NCBI GenBank assembly: GCA_963681505.1
Contig: OY811973.1
Location: 3,046,136-3,110,135 of the forward strand
Length of the DNA: 64,000 bases
Source of the DNA: Eunapius fragilis
Lineage: Eukaryota; Porifera; Demospongiae; Spongillida; Spongillidae
Reading direction: 5' to 3'
Both the position numbers and the translations under genes were made by a program. Of the stretch, positions 24,530 to 36,470 are shown piece after piece. Under the pieces are notes generated by a model. The model made no database searches. It was not told the DNA's origin and worked only from the letters and a program-made list of their open reading frames with translations. Within the stretch, counting starts at the first letter, position 1; every line of letters starts with the position of its first letter.

Positions 24530-27500
24530 CCTCGTCCCCAGGCCGTCAATTAAAGACGGCCTGGTCGCATCCATTACCAAAAAAGTGGTAATCGTATACT
24601 TTTGTTTGTACACCTTTCCGTACACCATCTCGTTTTCAGCGTAAACTCTTCCTCGTCCCAGACTGTCGTGTATGTAGAGTTTCGGTCGTCGACTTACTAT
24701 CCTTTGCTCCTTGGACCAAGTTCTTACGATTGGTACGTGTAGGCTGGCCACCTCACGCTACTTGCCATCTTTAGCCGAAGCCACAATGCTGAAAACTCTC
24801 GTGGTGCGCACTCATTGGAACTACCTACACACTTGGAAAACTTTGGTGGCGAGAAGGAGTCTGGTATCAACGGACAAGGCCTTTGCCAATGAGTGCGCAC
24901 CATGAGAGTACAAATAGGTTGTCAGCATTGTGGCTTCGGCTAAAGATGGCAAGTAGCGTGAGATGGCAAGCCTACATGTACCAATCGTAGAGGTAAGAAC
25001 TTGGTCCAAGGAGCAAGGGATAGTAAGTCGACGTACGAAACTCTACATACACGACAGTCTGGGAAGGAAGAGTTTACGCTGAAAACGAGATGGTGTACGG
25101 AAAGGTGTACAAACAAAAATTACAGAAGTATACGATTACCACTTAATGGCTAGCGCATGCGCACTAACAGAGTTGCAATGGAGACCAGGCCGTCTTCTAA
25201 AATTGACGGCCTGGGGACGAGGCTAACACATACACACAGACACAGACACACTCAGACACTCACACACACATACACAGACACACACACACAACACACAAGC
25301 TTGTAAGGACACAAGCACACCAAATGTAGTGCACACAAGACATACCACTTGAAGGTTCGGAACAGATGGGTTGTCAACAAATGACACGGCCATCTTTGCA
25401 GAGCAGGGCTCGTCATAATATGCAGGGGTTCCAGTGGATGAAGCAGCTCCAATAGCAATTGTGTAAATACTGTTCACATAGCCGTCTGCAGCACAGGAGT
25501 CAAAGTTGTCACCTCCATTGCCAGCTGCCCATACAAAGATGGACCCTTTTCCACCACGTCCCTACAAGCCATCCCCAAGTTATTGAGAATTAATTATTAA
25601 CTCCTCTAGTCTCTAAACAACTTACAGACATAACACTATTTTGGAAAGCCATGTTAAGTAGCAGACCAGGTCCTGACACTGTCATACCATCATCATCAGG
25701 TCCCCAGCTGTTACTGTATATTTGAATGACATTGTTCTTATAGCTCAGAGCAGTGGCCTCCTGTACATCAGTAGCCCCTACTCCTGTGATCAGTCGAAGG
25801 CCTATTGGACAGCAAAACATCCACCATGTCATACCCATGCACACATAGCTCATTGATGCACCAGTTGTGTACATGATTACGGGTGACCAGCCAAAGATAT
25901 TAAAAACTGCAGCTGATCATCATTGCGATATTTTTTCCCTGATTATACAATATGTGATTTTTTAAAGTGCCCAACACCTTGATTGATGCAATGTTAGGAC
26001 AACAGATGATCGTTTTAAACATATATACTTAATGTTTTAATCCTAGCATGCATGCAATTTAAAGGTACTACCAGAGACAGACGATGGGGAAAAGTACATA
26101 AAGAAGATGGAAGCATAACAGATCATGCACATATGTATGTGGCAAAAAATTTAAATGGTGCATTCATGGCACTCAAAAGCCATGCTACCTGCAATGCCTG
26201 CATTGTAGGCCACTCCTGCTCCACAGTAACCATTGCTCTTCTTCATTCCTATCTCTCCTGCACAGCTTGTCCCGTGACTGTCACGTACTCCACTGGTGGT
26301 GCCTGGGAAGGGATTTGTGGTCCCATCCAAACTCCAGCCAAGAGAAGCTATGTAATTGTCCTTGAGGTCAGGATGGGTGTATTCCACTCCTGATAAGTCA
26401 GTTATTAAGATAGAACAGTTCACACTATTCCCTAAGGTGCTTACCATCGTCCACAACACCCACGTATACATTACATCCTGTGAGCCCCTGGATCCAAGCC
26501 GGCTGTACATTGATGTCACGTCCTGTCACATTAATGGTATTCACTTGTAAAGTGTTGCTACCTGTATTCAACTAAAGGGATGGAGGGCGGCGTGTAGGGG
26601 GGAAGGGGAGGAAGAGGGAATGTGACAGAATTGCTGTTGGGCTCTTCTGTTATACATACCCATGGCCATTGCTTGGTCCAGTTAGGGTCAGTTGGTGCAC
26701 TGTAGCCTCTCTTCACATGGAAGTTTAGATGCTGTTGCTCAACAAACTCAACCTTTAAAAAAAAACATGTTTTTTTAAATGCATAATCGGAAGTTTCGTT
26801 AGAAACTTCCATATACCCCGACTATGAATGTCATTAAAAAAACGCGACCCGTCTGTAACAACACTCCCGACGATCGGATCGTGTAGCTTGTTTTAGCAAT
26901 CGATCTAGAAGTCAAAAATGAGTAGTTTCGTTTTTGTTTCATGTCGCTGAACCGCGTGGTTGTTGAGAACAAGAGTGTACTGCCCGTCGTCGTACCCAGT
27001 CTCGGAACAAGGGGCGGGTCGTCTTCTTCTTCTTCTCCTCCTTCTTGGCAACGCATAACTCAGGACAGGAACATTTCTAAGCGATGAAAATTTCACCAAT
27101 AGCTTCAGAATCGGCTGGAGGACTCGCTTTTATATAATATAATACTTTGATAAACAATCGACTATCAGCCTCCTATGTCTTGTATAATTTAATTACGGTA
27201 TCTAAAGATAAACGGCATGTGTATAAAGAAATGAAAACGGAGAAGCAGCCATACAACAGTCATTGGGTTACTTGGGTATGAAAAAAAAATTAAGAAAACA
27301 AGTAAATAAAAACATTCTCTACGAGAAAGTTGGTGGGATATAGGATTTGATTATGACATTGGTGGTGTAAAAAGCAAGGAAACAAGGTCTTATCAGAAGG
27401 GAAAATGTCATAGTCCTATATTTAGCACACAAATAACACATGCCCTAGAAATGTGCTAAATATAGGACTATGACATTTTCCCTTCTGATAAGACCTTGTT

Positions 27501-28499
27501 TCCTTGCTTTTTACACCACCAATGTCATAATCAAATCCTATATCCCACCAACTTTCTCGTAGAGAATGTTTTTATTTACTTGTAATACAATAATATATTA
27601 TCACATGGAAGTTTAGGTCCAGTGTTGCTCAGCAAACTCAACCTTTAATAAAAATGTTTTTAAAAAAATACTAATATTAATAGATCGAAGGAAAAGCAAT
27701 GATATAACCATCTCTTTGTTAGTGCAAACATTATTAACACCTTACATGTACGTACACACCCTTGTAATCGCACTCAACATGAATACAATATTACCACCAT
27801 ATATACTGTCAAATCAGAGGTAACAAAACGCGCACCGATCGGCCGTGGTTCAGCCTCTCGTACTTAGGGGTGGGGCCACCATCAACCGTAAAACTCATTC
27901 AGTCGACCCTAAACTATTCAGCCGGCATAACGCGCTCAGCAATAAATGCTGCCCATTCGGCGCTCATGCATCCATCCTATTACATGTTGCGAACATGCCC
28001 GCTTTTCAACTACAGCTGCATGGCTGCGACTATTAAATGAGAGCAAAAGTGGCATGCATCCCTTTCTATTCTGCTATGCATGGGCATAATAAGCGTGTCA
28101 TGCAGATGATAAGTTATACCACATGTTTAAAAGCCCACTGGCTGCCGCACAAGATGAGTATAAACGGGCACTTACCCCGTCCTCTTCGGCTATGCGTGCA
28201 CTTTTTTCAGCCAAGGGGGTGGTGGCTCTCTTGGGATGGCTGGTAAGTTCAAACAGGTACACGTCCCTCAATGCTCCCACCTGTACGCGATAAATACCGT
28301 CACGCAAGAAGCACAGACACAAGCCGTATCTCACCTGTCCGCGGTTCGCAAGTTCGTATTTGGAGGCGATCTCGTTGGCTCTGTCAATACCACCGCTTAC
28401 CTTCACCGCCCATTCGTTGGTGTATGTTCGACCTATTGTCACTGCACGAATCAGGGACAGTTCTGCACCGATCAAGGCGATAATGCAAGCGACCAGCAT
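23206..28499 (-). CDS. Proprotein convertase PC-C, intact, 690 aa
   Basis: Ten exons: 28335-28499, 28176-28280, 26660-26752, 26445-26571, 26189-26389, 25626-25801, 25346-25561, 24298-24398, 23933-24154, 23206-23872; the sum is 691 codons with stop and no break. Residues 1-20 are a signal peptide, about 27-105 the prodomain ending at K104-R105, then the S8 catalytic domain with Asp162, His202, Asn304 and Ser378 (my numbering), P domain about 470-600, one Cys-rich repeat and a terminal hydrophobic stretch with no cytosolic tail (membrane or GPI anchor). The family cleaves prohormone and matrix precursors after paired basic residues in the Golgi and beyond. Substrates here are unknown. Intron 7 contains a TA-flanked foldback element and CA repeats; intron 2 contains another foldback. 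The last intron is only 60 bp in all three full genes. Confidence 0.92.
24424..24526. repeat. (CA)n microsatellite in PC-C intron
   Basis: About 100 bases of CA repeat with early interruptions, ending exactly where the foldback element at 24529 begins. Confidence 0.95.
24529..25223. mobile_element. 695-bp foldback (palindromic) element with TA target duplication
   Basis: The ends are GCCTCGTCCCCAGGCCGTCA and its exact complement, flanked by TA at 24527-24528 and 25224-25225. Nearly the whole length folds back on itself with its centre near 24860. TA duplications suggest mobilisation by a Tc1/mariner-type transposase. It sits in the intron between the PC-C Asn and Ser exons and is missing from PC-A and PC-E, so it inserted after duplication. 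Confidence 0.85.
27298..27583. mobile_element. 286-bp foldback MITE in PC-C intron 2
   Basis: ACAAGTAAATAAAAACATTC at the left is mirrored at the right end; the arms of about 125 bases are virtually identical around a short AT-rich loop near 27440. A related element lies at 35830-36118 with the same end and arm order, so this is a family. Confidence 0.85.
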
Positions 28500-29450
28500 A
28501 TCCAGGATTTTGGGAAGTGGGGGTCAAATAACTAAATTCACATGTGAGTGTAGAGGGGCGTGCCCCATCTTGTGGGGTCTGGGGCGTCGTCCCAGCCGCT
28601 TTTAAAATTTCTGCCTGCATTTATTAACCGTGCATGAAAAAGAACTTACTTTTAACAATGATATCTAAACCGGCAACTCAATGTAAAGAACACTTACACT
28701 TAATTCCCAATCAACATGCAATAACCACCATCTTGGAATACGATTCAGAGTATAGTAACTTATACACTAAACCATTATATTTGCTACGCCATGAGTGCTG
28801 AAAACTTCTTTCCCATTTATACTATATAATATGTAGCCTGCAGCAGCAAAATGCTTCTTTAGCAAGACATATTCTTTCATTATCAGTTTGGTTACCATCT
28901 GATTACAACTCTTCCAAAATCTCCAAACGAAAAAAGCAGGTGTAAATCATAATCGATATCATAATCGATATTATTCAATAATTTGACCAGGTAACAAATG
29001 TGTTAATAAGCCCTCCATATAAGGTTTGTTCTATAATCGATTTTGATTATGATGTTTTTCGTATGCCTCACTTACCATACATTAAAAACTACACAGATAT
29101 GTCTAACAGCTCCTTTATAAAGAAAAGACTGAACCCAATTCAATGTGTCAGCGCACTTGCAACCATATGCATGCTGAAAACACTTGAATACACTGTAGCA
29201 TAGAAAGTTGATACTAATTATAAGGTATGATGAAGTGTTTTTAAAACATGTCTTCGATACTGACTCTAAACAACGACAGTAAGAGATATTCATCTATGAA
29301 TAAATGAGCTAATACTTTACAGTATCTTAATAGTATGTGTTCTTTGTACCACATCACATTTTACCCGAACACTTTTATAACACTACTCTACAAGGGGTGT
29401 TACACAAATGCCTTCCGGCAATGTGCCGAATTGATATAAGACCTGTATAC
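28500..29450. promoter_or_regulatory. 5' flank of PC-C
   Basis: Homologous to 14396-15130 upstream of PC-A with indels. The AGGGGCGTGCCCC block lies about 55 bases above the start codon. No core promoter element can be placed with confidence and no coding exon is seen. Confidence 0.4.
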
Positions 29451-31055
29451 AAAGCATTGTTTGTCTAAAGAAGCCATTTGGATTTGATAATACATAGTAA
29501 CTATGAAAAATGACGACATGTACATAACAGGCCTTGCTAAATAATTCCATCAATAAGAGATAAAGTATGAGGGAAAAGCTTAAACCACTTCAGTCTTTTT
29601 AAAGTACACTGCATGCAACCTTGTGAGTTTCCACACTTATCATTACTGCTGTACGAAACGTTTGTTTCACTAGTCTCATTACTGCTTTTGATTGCACAGA
29701 TTTCAAAACAATAGTTTCATTTTCAGTTTATATGACTTGTTGCCCTGCCCAGCATAACAATTAGGTAGAGTTGTTGCTTGTTTAATATGCATTTATCAGA
29801 ACGGTACTTTTAAGAATGGAATTTTTCTACGTCCTATCTAACCATTCTCCGCCATATCAGTTGTTCGGTGAACAGCACACTGCATGCAGTGATTAGAACT
29901 AGTATTGTGGCGCCGAAGGCCCTCCCCACTCAACGTAGGCGAAGCCTAAAAACGTGGCGCCATTAGAGAGTTTCAATAAAGAGTGTCGGGAGGGAGGGAC
30001 GGGTACAATTCGACAACGGATTCGGAGAAGTTGATTCCCGAAGCGGGTCTTCGCCCGCCCCCCGCCCCCCCCCCCCCCCCCCCCCCCCCCCAATATCAAA
30101 GCCCCAAACCCCATAGCCCGGTATTCTAATCGACGCAAGTGTCGCTTTTAGTAGCAGGTGTGATTTGTTGCCATAACTTACAAAACAATTTTTTAAAAAC
30201 ATTTATACCCCGACCATGAGTGCCACGTAAGGTGTATGCCACATCCGTCTTATGCGTTTGTTCGGCGGTGGGTATTGTGGGTCGCCTGGAATGGTGATGA
30301 ATCCTATGATTATGAAGACTCCACACGTGTCCTTTCATTATGCATGCTAGTTCATTTAGAGTTGTAAAAAGTCACTTTCTTAATTAAGGCATTATAAAAG
30401 AACACTAGCTCAATTTCTAATCTCTGGTTATAAAAGGAGCAAACCACTTCAGTACGATGTGCAGTATAAAAGACTGCATGTAGTCAATAAGTTCGGCGAT
30501 CATTTGCTTAATAAAAATTTTAAAAAGTGAAGTCAAGTTCTATCAATCATGCTACAGTTTTATCATTGTTGTATGACCGACTTTAGCTAAACAAAAGTGT
30601 TTAGACGTTAATCGGTTAAGGAGCATCAGTACGATGTGCAATCTTTTACCACCTAAATTGGTAGAGCATTGAAATCATGTCTGCATGTTGTTAAAAGCAA
30701 TGTTACAAAACAAATGGCGGCAAAGTTGGCTGTAGTCGATCCTACAACAATGATAAAACTGTAGCAAGATTGATAGAAAGCGACTTTCAGAATTCACTTT
30801 TTAAAATTTTTTATTAAGCAAGTGATCGAAGCACTTAGCTATAATTATTGACTACAGTCTTATATACTTTTTGCACCCTTCAAACACCGTACCACAGCCA
30901 CGCATTGCAGTTACCCTTTCCACCCCCTCTTAGCATATATGACTTCCACCCACAACTTAATCATCACACAACTAAACAAGGCATACATATTTTCCTTCTA
31001 CTTTCACTTTTCCTAGTCAAGTTTTACTAAATCAATTCAAAGAGCGACACCACCA
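29451..31055. other. Spacer upstream of PC-C, with poly-C tract
   Basis: No gene recognised. A poly-C tract lies at 30064-30091; the part from about 30680 matches 15790-16190 next to PC-B, so the duplicated unit continues through here. The open frames around 29899-30202 derive from the C tract. Confidence 0.6.
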
Positions 31056-31273
31056 TTACCATCTAGCCATCAGCCATTGGTGTGCTGCAGACACTGCTGT
31101 CAAAGCCACCCATTGCACAGCTGTACTGTTCAGCACCCTCATATTACATGTTTTCCACACAAACACACACAGAGAGAGATAGACTAGAACTCTAAAAAGC
31201 AGTACTGTGCATACATGTTTTATTTCTACTTTCCCTACTACTACAGTCAATTGTCTTTCTATTAGAAAAAAAT

Positions 31274-32548
31274 CTACACAATCATTTCAAAGAGACATAC
31301 CAGCACTACAATCAGGTTAGCAGCCATCAGCTGCGCTGCAGATATGGCTGATCTAGTGCAGACAGGGTCTGGATCAGATGGGTTATAGCAGTACCCATTC
31401 TGTGCTGTTCCGCTTGTACAGCTTTGGGTGTAGGCCAGTGTGGTGACATCTCGGTAGTACCCGGCCCCGCAAACTTCACAATTGTTGGGTCCCAATCCTG
31501 AACACCCACGTGCACAGGCTTGGTCACACACCAGGGGAATACTGGCCACAGACTGTGGGGTTTGGGATGTGCCACAGAACACCACAGCAGTATTGGAGAC
31601 TGCAACACTACCAGTAACTCCTTCATATAGAACTGCGAGTGTCCAGGTACCAGTTTTCTTCCCAGAAATGAAGGCTTTTTAATGACAGTTTAGTGGAGAT
31701 GGTTCCACTCAGAGATTGCAATGTGAGGGAAATTGTATCGCGATTTGAAGTGAACCTGACACTCCATTGATGGTAAGGGTCGTCGTGATCACAATGCGCT
31801 CAAGGTAGCTTATAGTACCAGTATATGCAAATGTGTATGCACTGCTGCTCCCTGCTCCTACAGCATTGCATGGCGGGAATAATGTGTGGTAAATGATGAG
31901 CGTTTTATGGTACCATACACTTACCTAGTGGTTGCTATGGATACTGTGTTAGTTAACATATCTGGGACTGATATCCATCGTCTTGCTCTGGTCAGTATCG
32001 ATTGCCCCAAAACCAAAGTTGAGATGGAATCGTCTCCCAGCTCCATTAGTGGCCCATCCACTAGCACGGGACAGTATGTTTGGATTGGCTGTGTATACCA
32101 TCAAGTACTGCACATCTCTCCATGAGAGGATTGGACTGCATTAGAGGAAAAGTGCACCAGCTCAGCAGTACTTGTACGTACTAATTTGACTCCTGATTAA
32201 TGATGGAAGTTATAACCAAAATACTTTAAGGCGACTGACCATACACTAGGCAACAATGTTGCGTGCAACTGCATGAATCCAATTACATTTTCAGTAAAAC
32301 ATTAGTTTACTGATATTTTACTAGAAATTTACAAAAATTCATTGTGCTGCACACAACATGTTGCCTAGTATATGGTCGCCTTTACGGTCTTAAGCTATAA
32401 TCAAGCAGTGAAAAGCTAAACCACTCCATCCAATTACCATATCTTACTTTGCCTCCAGCACCAATGCAATTACTCCTGATACCAACGGAGTGGCAGAGCT
32501 GGTGCCATCAAATGTATCAGTACACACACCACTAGTGGCAGTAGTACA
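31274..32548 (-). pseudogene. Truncated proprotein convertase pseudogene PC-D
   Basis: As in PC-B, only the last three exons remain: Ser exon 32448-32548, exon 31925-32135 and P-domain/Cys-rich exon 31274-31865. The middle exon has lost 11 bp (211 instead of 222), which shifts the frame. The acceptor of the last exon is changed from AG to AA. The P-domain exon shares the 75-bp deletion of PC-B, has a further deletion near 31650, and ends LVCLFEMIV like a normal C terminus. A 160-bp MITE lies in the first remaining intron. It is a non-functional duplicate of the same truncated ancestor as PC-B. Confidence 0.9.
32225..32384. mobile_element. 160-bp MITE in PC-D
   Basis: The ends are inverted (TTTAAGGCGACTGACCATAC at the left; TATGGTCGCCTTTA at the right), with subterminal CTAGGCAACA and its complement. 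PC-B and PC-C lack it at the equivalent intron site. A related copy lies at 46584-46742. Confidence 0.8.
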
Positions 32549-33383
32549 CTGAGAGAATAAACCTCATTTTACAGGCAATGAGGAATCATACACTTTCCAT
32601 CCCTAAATATAATTAACCTTAACAACGTATAGTTTCAGGCATCTGAAGGCTGCACATTATGTGTTAGTCTTTTATGATGATGTAGACTAAGTGCCACATT
32701 CGTTCACTGAGACAAGTATCCAGAGAACAATTCAATCCAAAATTAACAAATCCACTTTTCTAATAATTGTGTGAAGGGACTTAATCTTATGACAACGCCA
32801 AAGTGATCATTTTTTAAATTTATTTTTTAAGGCGTTCCCTCTGCAGTAAAAGTAGGTTGTAGCCAGAACAAGCACAAAGTAAGAGCAATCTGCAGTGCAA
32901 GGATATTTCACATCAGGGTTTACCTGACTCTACCCACCTGTGAGCTATGGGCTTACCCTCCCGTGAAATTTATATAACGTGGTACCCCTGCTTCTTCTTG
33001 AAATGAATGAATTATTGAACTAATGAATAATACCTCCCCCCCCCCCCACATACACACATGTGCCTTGCAGTGTGTTTACCCCATCCACAATAGATAACCA
33101 TACAGGTCAATTGCTATGTAGTAAAGGACATTCTATCGATAGACTCCTCAAATCCAATGTCATTTCAAAAATTACAATTTTTTTTTTCCTACATGTTATC
33201 ACACACACGCACACAAAAGCAAGCACCTACATGTAAATAATAGATTACAAGAACACAGTCAATGACTACCAATAGCAGCACATCTGATGACATAAACCCT
33301 GCTCTTCCCATTCCTAGCTCCACCCCCTTAAACCCATCACTTCTTCCCCTCCTCCACCCTCCGCACCCCTTACTCCCAATCAC
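32549..33383. other. Spacer between PC-D and PASK copy 2
   Basis: The first 550 bases match 17503-17925. At 33105 the match to the PC-B side ends. From there to 33383 lies the intron following the last visible PASK exon; no further PASK exon is seen, so the kinase part of this copy is missing. Confidence 0.65.
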
Positions 33384-34429
33384 CTGCTTCAGCAGCTCCT
33401 GCTGCGAATGCCCAAACAGCATCATGGTGATGTGGTGGTTGCAGCCATGGATGGTCCCATCTTGCAGGAAGCTGATCATCCCACTCAGCTGGGCATAGAT
33501 CGTCACTTTGGCATTCAATGCAACAACAGGGCATGCGTTGGTGGGGGCGTCTTGCTTCACCGGACCGGCAGCCTTGCTCTGAAGGTGGTCCCCTGGGGGG
33601 GCCACAGTGGCGGCACCCCCTGCTCTAGGGGTACTGCCAGAGCTTGGGGGTCTGCCAGCCCCCACGGCCGTGTCCCTTGGATCAGAGCGGTCTTTGATGC
33701 TGCTGCTGCTGCTGCTGTCCTTGTGGGTTCGTGAGTACAGGTCCCCGATGGAGAGCTCCTGAGAGCAGTCTGAGAACGAGAGGGTGAGGGGGAAGGTGGA
33801 GTTGTCCTTGGTCCTACCCGTCACCGACTGCTTGAGAGGAGGTTAAAGATGTGTGTGTGTGTGCATTGTACATGTGTGTGTGTGCGTTGTGCATGTGTTG
33901 AAATATGGCAACTTTTCAATTGTATAAGCAGTGATCGTGATTCTTTTGTGTGCTCAATGTTCCAGTAGCCAATGGATAAAACGCACGCACACACATGCAA
34001 CACATACTTTTATAATTATCAACGTACACACCCATACACAATACACATACATGCACATACACACACACAGGCACACACATACTTGTACAGACATATGCAT
34101 GTACATGTACACTCATGTACATCAGCACACATACACACTCACTCACCTGCTGACTGACAACATCAGGTAGTTGAATAGAAGGGATGAGATCTTTCACATG
34201 TTTACCAACAATTTCATCACGTCCATTATATCCAAAGAGACACGCAAACCAAGGATCACATGAAACAATATGACCCTGACAATTCAAGTGCACATTATAT
34301 ACACATGACCACAGCTGTCCATGTACAAATTTTAAAAAGAAACAAACAAACGTGAGCACTTTTGGGTATGCAACAAGCTGTGAACCATGAAACCATTAAG
34401 ACTAGACTGCATATCATGTAATCATTGGT

Positions 34430-35035
34430 TAGGAGGTGGGGTGTGTTCCCATTGGTTAGCAGGTGGGGGTGTTGCCATTGGTTATGAGGTGGGGGTGTTG
34501 CCATTGGTTAGGAGGTGGGGTGTGTTGCCATTGGTTAGGAGGTGGGGGTGTTGCCATTGGTTAGGAGGTGGGGTGTGTTGTCATTGGTTAGCAGGTGGGG
34601 TGTGTTGCCATTGGTCAGGAGGTGGGGTGTGCTGCCATTGGTTAGGAGGTGGGGTGTGTTGCCATTGGTTAGGAGGTGGGGGGTGTTGCCATTGGTTAGG
34701 AGGTGGGGTGTGTTGCCATTGGTTAGGAGGTGGGGTGTGTTGCCATTGGTTATGAGGTGGGGTGTGTTGCCATTGGTTAGCAGGTGGGGGGGGGGGGTTG
34801 CCATTGGTTAGGAGGTGGGGGTGTTGCCATCGATTAGGAGGTGGGGTGTGTTGCCATTGGTTAGGAGGTGGGGTGTGTTGCCATTGGTTATGAGGTGGTG
34901 TGTGTTGCCATTGGTTAGGAGGTGGGGGTGTTGCCATTGGTTAGGAGGTGGGGTGTGTTGCCATTGGTTAGGAGGTGGGGTGTGTTGCCATTGGTTAGGA
35001 GGTGGGGTGTGTTGCCATTGGTTAGGACGTGTGGA
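34430..35035. repeat. 27-bp minisatellite, about 22 copies, in PASK2 intron 3
   Basis: Unit TTGGTTAGGAGGTGGGGTGT followed by GTTGCCA, with variants such as AGCAGG or TATGAGG. Because 27 is a multiple of three it produces open frames on both strands; these are not genes. Confidence 0.95.
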
Positions 35036-35829
35036 GTTATGTTTATACACTCAATTATTATTACATGGGATCGTGGCAGTGAAAAGAGACCTAGCGCATA
35101 CTTTTCCAAGTTTTCAAATTATTTCATGTTCTAAGTGACACTTATGCCCTCTATAATTCCTACGCACTGGAAATTAGCCTGTCCGTCATGGAGTTACAGT
35201 GGCCTGAATTTTTTAATTACGTCTACACATGCAAGCATCAACTTTGATGCTCCTTCCTGGAAAATGTTTATGATATGTGCTAGGTCCCTTTTCGCTACCA
35301 CGTCCCCTATATGTTGTGAATTATAATATTATTATATAAATTAATTAAATAAAAATTTCAATGGCTAATTAGAAACTGAAAGACCCTCCAGAATTAAATA
35401 CATTAATTTCAACCTTTAATAAACTGCTGGAATGCACAAGGATATTTATCAACTTGAAATTAGTGATCATTTAATCTTATTGCAGTGGTCTGGATTTATA
35501 ACGGTTAAAATTATTGCCTCTCGGCTGGCGGTTAGGCTGAATTGCTCCAAATCCCATACCATCTCAATGCTGTATGGTAAGCTCAATCTGGTTCTTTTCA
35601 GAGCAAATGCAAGGGCACTGCTATCCCGAGCATATGGCATCAGCTCTGACATCACGGCTTAACTACTATAGGCTGACATTAAGCTGTCCAATCATAGTCG
35701 TTGTGTATTTGGTGTGTGATAATAATAATATAAGTTTGAGTTTTTCTATGTATTCGAATCCCTTACAAGAGGAAGTTCTATTTATGATAAAGGCTCAGGT
35801 ACCACTGCTATACAATTCCTCAATCAAAT
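35036..35829. other. PASK2 intron 3, middle part
   Basis: Non-coding sequence; 35636-35829 is the partner of the first 220 bases of the window. No exon or element recognised in 35036-35635. Confidence 0.6.
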
Positions 35830-36118
35830 GTAAATAAAAAACATTCTCTATGAGAAAGTTGGTGGCATATAGGATTTGAAGGCAATGGTGGTGTAAAAAG
35901 GAAGGAAACAAGGGTCTAATAATAAGGGATAATGGAATAGTCCTATATTTAGCACACGAACAGCATACTATATCCTACATATATAGAAATGTGCTAAATA
36001 TAGGACTATTCCATTTTCCTTTATTATTAGACCCTTGTTTCCTTCCTTTTTACACCACCATTGCCTTCAAATCCTATATGCCACCAACTTTCTCATAGAG
36101 AATGTGTTTTATTTACTT
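35830..36118. mobile_element. Foldback MITE, relative of 27298-27583
   Basis: Arms of about 125 bases beginning GTAAATAAAAAACATTCTCT mirror each other around a loop near 35965. The order of blocks (TTGGTGG, GGATTTGA, GGTGGTGTAAAAAG, CCTATATTTAGCACA) equals that of the 27298 element. Copy 1 of the duplication lacks it after about position 220. Confidence 0.85.
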
Positions 36119-36184
36119 GTTTCATTGATTTTTATTCATACCCGATTATGAGCCGTAGCATGTTAAGTAATCCATCTTGATATG

Positions 36185-36470
36185 AGAGGGAGGTTGTAAT
36201 GGTACGACATACCTTTGAGTGACCTTAACTCTTTTCACCAAGCGAGATGCATGTTCAGGACTATGGCAATATCGCTGTCTTTTAGCAGCCCATTCCTTTT
36301 CAGGATCTGCTCGATACCTTGCACGTCGAGTAGTCCGTTCCTTTTAAGGCTCTGTATTTTAGTTCTGCTTGGGCTGAATTTAATATGTCGTCTCGAGTTT
36401 TGAGGTACTTTGCTCGTCGTTTGGCTTTCTTCTTTTCCTGACGTGAAGGCATTTTGAAAAACAAAAACAA
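36185..36470 (-). pseudogene. Remnant of a basic repeat protein (RARYRADPEKE-type)
   Basis: The minus strand encodes MPSRQEKKKAKRRAKYLKTR near 36450 and, after a frame change and a TAA, RARYRADPEKEWAAKRQRY near 36300. Short Arg/Lys-rich repeats ending in DPEKE-like motifs are common in mobile-element proteins of invertebrates, which is my basis for the call. It is absent from the equivalent intron of PASK copy 1, which suggests an inserted fragment. Confidence 0.4.

Noticed and set aside
34387-35138. Open frames of LVRRWGVLP or NGNTPHLLT repeats on both strands
   Set aside because: Produced by a 27-bp minisatellite whose length is a multiple of three, in a PASK intron.
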